From the NCBI RefSeq assembly GCF_910592395.1, contig NC_088316.1, positions 3,722,001 to 3,786,000 of the forward strand: DNA of 64,000 nt, in the 5' to 3' direction. Below the pieces are notes generated by a model. It was not told where the DNA came from. It ran no database searches and saw nothing but the letters and a program-made list of their open reading frames with translations. Shown here one piece after another: positions 58,901 through 64,000 of the stretch. Made by a program: the position numbers and the translations under genes. Source of the stretch: Lineus longissimus. Lineage: Eukaryota > Nemertea > Pilidiophora > Heteronemertea > Lineidae. Numbering within the stretch: position 1 is the stretch's first letter; every line of letters starts with the position of its first letter.

Positions 58901-61690
58901 CTAGAACGATAGGAAAAGAAGGAGAAATTAGCAAGGTATTTCAAGATTCCCAAAAGTTATGAAGAAGGCGCTGTTGTTGTCACGCTGAAAAGGAACTTTG
59001 CATGATCAGCATTTTTGTCCGAGGATGATATCTTGGACATGCTGCAGGTAACTAAGCAGTATGTTGTTGATGTCACACATTCACATGAAGTATTTCTGGC
59101 ATCCCCTACCAGATCGTTTCCAAGAGGTAAATGGTTTGCAAATCATGCTAAGGTATAGTTCGACCAAAACGTTGAGGATATGAAAAATAGCCTTTCAAAT
59201 CCAACAAAACCTTTTTTCCTAACAGCGAACATCCCCAATTTATTGATTAACACGATTAACCAATTCCGGAAAGGTAAACAAGAAACCAAGTATTTGGCTC
59301 GATATATCTTTATGAAAATGTTTGCCGAAGATATTGCTCGAGGTCCTATCCCAACCTAATCAAGAATGCCTTTATCATTTTTATGGTCGGGAGATAAATC
59401 TTTCCTAGGAGGAGTGCTGCTCAAAACACAAAATTCTGATGGTTGCCAGAAATGTTTTCTATTGCCACATAAGCCTACAGCTGTACAGTGGACAATACTT
59501 CAACAACAGAAGACACAAATAGTTTTAGATTGATACAAACAGACGTTGTGTAAAATATCGGGTGTCCAAAAAAACTGTCAAACTCTTTGACTTGTAATTA
59601 TTATTGTTAGTGCCACCAAATTTTGGGAAATTTCTAAGGGACCAGTATAAAGTAATTGTGAGCAAGCTCAAAAAATATCTATAACATTGAAATGATTTGA
59701 GATATTACTAGTCAAAAGCGTAACTTTTTTGTTCCTGGACACCCAATTATATGAGAATAAAGACTAACCAAAAAATGTTTGTTAAAAAATTGAAATTGAT
59801 TTGAAAAATTTCAATGGCGTAACTTTCTAAATATAGATTTCAACATTGCTATTGTGTAGACAGCTTTACAAATACTGTATGTACCGAGTTTCACCAAAGT
59901 TGCTTGCATGATGACTGCACTACAGCATTGTGTATTTTCCTTACCCACAACGGCGTAACCCTTTTTAACATGTTTACAGAATTACACTCTAACGTCTGAT
60001 TGTGTGGAGAACAGCCCTCAGCAAAAACCAACCTTGAGTAGTGTCGTCTCAATATTTATTCCGATCATATATTTGGTTGTCCTTGGGTAATAAGATGAAA
60101 GCTATTTTGCTCACATGCTATCGCTAAAAGCAATAAGCGATGTTTCTCTTATAAGGATTCCACGTTTTTCATACCGAGTAGCATAAAGCTTCATATCACA
60201 TAAGTTTACAGGCCTGTAATTAGCAAGGGGGAGCACCAGCCACCCCAGACATTGTCAAAAGACATGTTTCCGTGCAGGTTGGGCCCTTTTGAAACAAAAA
60301 GGCAAAAACAGCCCTGGTTTGAACAGAGTATCATCACTGACGTTGGATCAGACGGTATCTTTTCTTGAATGTACATTGGCTATTAAAATAATAAGGCCTC
60401 CCTTATTTTGATGTCTTGAACCCCACGGGACAGTTAACCGGCCTTGGGAATCCACTTTACATTCCAAACAAACCACTGAGCTGCTGTTCAGGTGCATTTA
60501 TGAGTGGTGCCTTATGGAGAAAGATTGCTGCTAATACCATGTAGTTCAGAACAAAAGGAATCAAGTCAAACATCCCCTTTATGAAGGACACCTCTTGATT
60601 ATGGACACCAGTGCGAAGTCCCATTCTGAAAATATCCCGAGGCTTTTCCCGAATTCTTTGTTCTGACAACAGGTGTGCTATGGCAAGGCACCAAGACTGA
60701 TACATACAAGTCCTTGGCAGTCTACCTAAATAAGTACCGTAAATGTTTTCTCACAAAATCTAGCCGTATTTTTCTAAGGGATCTGCCGACGAGGAAATGC
60801 AAAGGACTAAAGGAGGAAAACTGATGACGTGTAGTGTACCTTTGGATAAGAAAATACTGCATAGTGTCATATTTGGCGAGCGTTTTTTTGGCCGATTTTG
60901 CGAACCTACTAGTTTTTCGAAAACATAAATTGCAAATAATTCTTTTTTAATCGTAAAAAAACAAAGAAATTTTGTTATTCACCAAAATAAAAGGGCACTA
61001 AGGAGCTCTACACATAATGTAGAGAGTGTAGGAGGCAAAACGCTCTGTAGGGGGCAAAATGACACTTTTTGAAAATTTTCGGCCAAAATTATGGTCAAAA
61101 ACACATTCTTGTTGATCCCTAGAGGGCACTTTCACCCTGTCCCTCCCTCGCCCCCTGGGGGTTTAACCATCCTCTCTGCGGCCAAAGAAACCTGTCAGCT
61201 TTTTTCACATCAAGGTTCATTGCGGTGCGCTTTTGACAGAGGATTCCAGCGAGACTAAATTTTCGTCGATAAGTTCAACCTAATCTTAAATCAGGCAGAA
61301 AGGTTAGGCTAATTCTTAGCTGATCAGAACACACGCATGTCGGACTAAATGTCGCGCAGCATGTCGGACTAAATGTCACGCATCAATGTCCATCAACGAT
61401 GGTAATTACTCCTCAATGGAAAGTGTGGGATGAGCCTGTCAAGCTGAAACAATTGTTGATCAGATGACTTGTAATTATACGCTGCTAATTAGTAGAGTTA
61501 ACGAATGGACGTGACGAGTATGTGAGGAGATAGATCAGGAAAGGCTAAAGGTGGCAGGTAGTCTGTCAAAGCCTGTCCCATGGTGCAGATAGCGGACTGG
61601 GGTAAAGGAAAAAACTTCCCTATTGGTCATGTTGGATATGGATGGATGCCAGTTCACAAGTTGTCTTTGAATGTATTTGGAGAATGTATT
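58901..61690. other. Upstream of the WW exon: no exon recognised
   Basis: The missing first exon would have to end at phase 2 before a GT on the minus strand. Nothing convincing was found. An 82-codon minus frame at 60457-60705 has no recognised family. One AT-rich MITE copy lies at 59775-59965. Confidence 0.4.
59775..59965. mobile_element. AT-rich MITE-like dispersed repeat, copy e
   Basis: TTTGTTAAAAAATTGAAATT, CAACATTGCTATTGTGTAGA, CTGCACTACAGCATTGTGT and an end CGGCGTAACCCTTTTT match the family. Confidence 0.75.
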
Positions 61691-61699
61691 CATGAATTG

Positions 61700-61858
61700 C
61701 AGTAGAACCTCTATATCACGGACAATCTTGAGACTGACAACTATCGTCCTTAATAGAGAGGTGTCCTTTTCACAGAGGTCAACTTGGGACCAGATGTGTT
61801 GTCCTTAAGAAAGAGGCTGTCCTTAATAGAGAGGTGTCCACTAAGGGAGATTCCACTG
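61700..61858. mobile_element. pogo-type MITE, copy D
   Basis: Ends CAGTAGAACCTCTA and GGGAGATTCCACTG then TA; the interior has GTCCTTAATAGAGAGGTGTC twice. One short internal deletion relative to copy B. Confidence 0.85.
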
Positions 61859-61861
61859 TAG

Positions 61862-62650
61862 TGTTACATACACTAACATCAAAGGAAATAACCAAGAGGC
61901 CCATAGTATGATTTCAGTCAAGTTTTAAAGTCACCACCAAAGACTTTATTAACATATCAAATTCCACTCAAGAAGAACTAGGAACGATGTACAAATATAT
62001 GAATGAATTACACAACTTTATATCAAGTAAAAGTGGCGACAAGGCAGAAATTCCGGCGTATTTCGGCCTCAGAAGAACCAAGATTCCATTGCAATTATAA
62101 ATGCACTGTCCAATTACTCTAGACTCACTGATCTAAGACCAGTTGGTTACTACAACAATGACGCAAACGCCTAACTGGAACATAGAAACAAGACCAACGA
62201 ATGACCCTCTGCTTCCAACCCACTGTCTATCCAATCTTCAAACACTTTTAAACGGCATAAATTGACCATGAGTTATATGGTTATATCTAAATATCTAAAT
62301 AGCATTTACTGAATATTCAGAAATAGTCTTAGATCTGTGACACTAGAGTATATACATGCCGTTCCCACAAAGGTCAGCTGTCACTTGAAATGGAAAAATC
62401 TCAACTATGTAATGCATCAGTGGACTCTAAATGAAAAGTCACCAGATTTGCATGGTTGGATAACATTAATTAAACTGTCATTGGCCAACATCAAAGGAGT
62501 GCTGTTCACTTTTAACACACTCTGGTGTTTTTAAAAGATAGGTAACTTCTTCTTCTTCTTCCTCTTCTGTGTTGAGACGTCGACATAACGTAACCTTTGT
62601 ATCATATCCTCAGGTCATGTGCCTTGACAAAATCGGCTGTTTGCTGGAGG
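61862..62650. other. Intergenic or intronic DNA, nothing recognised
   Basis: AT-rich; short chance frames only. Confidence 0.4.
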
Positions 62651-62659
62651 TCCGTGGCG

Positions 62660-63470
62660 GTTAATAATAATAATAATAATAATAAAAGAATTTATATAGC
62701 GCCGCTTTAAATTAAATTGTCAGCGGCGCTTTACATTATATACATAGATATAAAACAATTTAACCATAAAACACATTGAATAAAACACTATCTAGTGGAA
62801 ATATAGGTTAAAAAGGTGGGTCTTTAAACATTTTTTAAAAGTTGCCATTGTTTTGGACAATCTAATTTTTTCTAGCACTTTGTTCCAGAGCTGTGGGGCG
62901 CTGACACTGTACGCCCTATCTCCGGCTGTTTTCTTCTTGGACTTACAGTGAGTAAGTCTCGGTGCCGCTCCTGCCCTGGTTGTTCTCTGGGTCGAAAGAA
63001 GCGGCAGCCGAAGATAGGCAGGGCCACCGTCATACACAGCTCTGTAAGCAAAGGTTAAAAGTTTAAATTGAGTTCTAGCATGAACTGGTAGCCAGCCGGT
63101 TCCCCAAAGCTTAGTCATTGAATAAAACACTATCTAGTGGAAATATAGGTTAAAAAGGTGGATCTTTAAACATTTTTTAAAAGTTGCCATTGTTTTGGAC
63201 AATCTAATTTTTTCTAGCACTTTGTTCCAGAGCTGTGGGGTGCTGACACTGTACGCCCTATCTCCGGCTGTTTTCTTCTTGGACTTACAGTGAGTAAGTC
63301 TCGGTGCCGCTCCTGCCCTGGTTGTTCACTGGGTCGAAAGAAGCGGCAGCCGAAGATAGGCATGGCCACCGTCATACACAGCTCTGTAAGCAAAGGTTAA
63401 AAGTTTAAATTGAGTTCTAGCATGAACTGGTAGCCAGCCGGTTCCCCAAAGCTTAGTCTTCAGTGAGTCA
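62660..63470 (-). mobile_element. Non-LTR retrotransposon 3' end with a duplicated 342-bp segment
   Basis: On the minus strand the frame reads AGDRAYSVSAPQLWNKVLEK and KKCLKTHLFNLYF, the end of a CR1/L2-type ORF2. GGCGCTATATAAATTC and a TTA-repeat tail follow. The coding segment occurs twice in tandem, at about 62775-63116 and 63117-63458, with only a handful of differences. Confidence 0.85.
62664..62688. repeat. TAA microsatellite (LINE tail)
   Basis: Eight TAA units at the 3' end of the retrotransposon; simple tails of this kind are usual in CR1/L2-like elements. Confidence 0.9.
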
Positions 63471-64000
63471 GATCCAAAAGTATTGTCTTCTTTTCATCAG
63501 GGGACAATCCTGCAGAATGTGCCGAGGCGTTTGGTTGCCAAGTCCACATTGGATGGAGCCATAATTGTAACAATTAATAGTGCTCCTTTGAGGGGTCATC
63601 ACAGGATGCAGAGACCTACGAGAGAATATCAAACCCAGTGATAACTGGTATTAACCGCAGATGAGAGATCTTTCTGACGCCTCCGTAGCAGCGATTATAA
63701 TCACAAAGAGCTAAGACTGAAATTGCTTGCTGGTGGTGCTTTACATGTACCTACTATTTATGTGGATAAGTATATGTTATCATTCAACCAGACATGCTTC
63801 AAGCCGTGTATAAAGTTCACCCCACAAAAAAAAGTCAAATTATCAGATATTCCATTGATATGAAAAGACCGACACTGATTTGCCCTAACTATTTATTCTC
63901 ATTTTTTCATTCATACTGTCAGGGAGTTCAACCAAGTAATATGATAATTATACACACTTTTCAACTCTATGATGAGGCCAGTTAAGTTGGTGTCTTGGTT
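63471..64000. other. Window end, nothing recognised
   Basis: No repeat or coding signal seen on either strand. Confidence 0.4.

Noticed and set aside
60457-60705. 82-codon frame as the missing first FRMPD exon
   Set aside because: It shows no resemblance to the FRMPD N-terminus and ends in a stop rather than a phase 2 donor.

Overview
The window looks like nuclear DNA of a marine invertebrate animal, probably a lophotrochozoan or another non-vertebrate bilaterian. The sequence alone does not fix the phylum. Reasons: GT-AG introns of 0.1 to 10 kb, non-LTR retrotransposon fragments, tRNA-derived SINEs, MITEs and many minisatellites. No bacterial-style operons are present, and most open frames are short noise or satellite artefacts.

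Two convergent protein genes can be supported. On the plus strand (5762-7513) lies an uninterrupted gene for an ankyrin-repeat, six-transmembrane TRP-like cation channel. On the minus strand, from 58900 down to 11994, lies a large gene of at least 19 exons encoding a WW-PDZ-FERM scaffold of the FRMPD family (closest in layout to FRMPD4/Preso). All 19 exons were assembled by eye from splice sites. Phases agree at every junction, giving one open frame of about 1825 residues up to a stop at 11994-11996. The start codon and first exon were not found and probably lie beyond 58900.

Layout: 1-5600 holds intergenic DNA with two minisatellites. The TRP-like gene follows at 5.76-7.5 kb. The intergenic stretch at 7.5-12 kb, between the convergent 3' ends, includes a perfect 37-bp inverted repeat carrying AATAAA on both strands. 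The long C-terminal exons of the FRMPD gene are at 12-18.2 kb, the FERM exons at 21.6-33.3 kb, the PDZ exons at 33.7-51.7 kb and the WW exon at 58.8-58.9 kb. From 58.9 to 64 kb there is no recognised coding sequence, only repeats and retrotransposon remnants.

The introns are the most unusual part. A 51/52-bp minisatellite of about 40 copies is a reiterated copy of a real exon end plus its 5' splice site. A MITE sits almost directly against another 5' splice site. A dispersed repeat supplies a possible alternative 3' splice site for the last exon. Two nests of transposons inside transposons can be resolved, and a 25-copy 75-bp satellite is open in several frames on both strands. No new enzymatic or defence system was seen. 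The strongest novelty is the relation between repeats and splice sites in the FRMPD gene.
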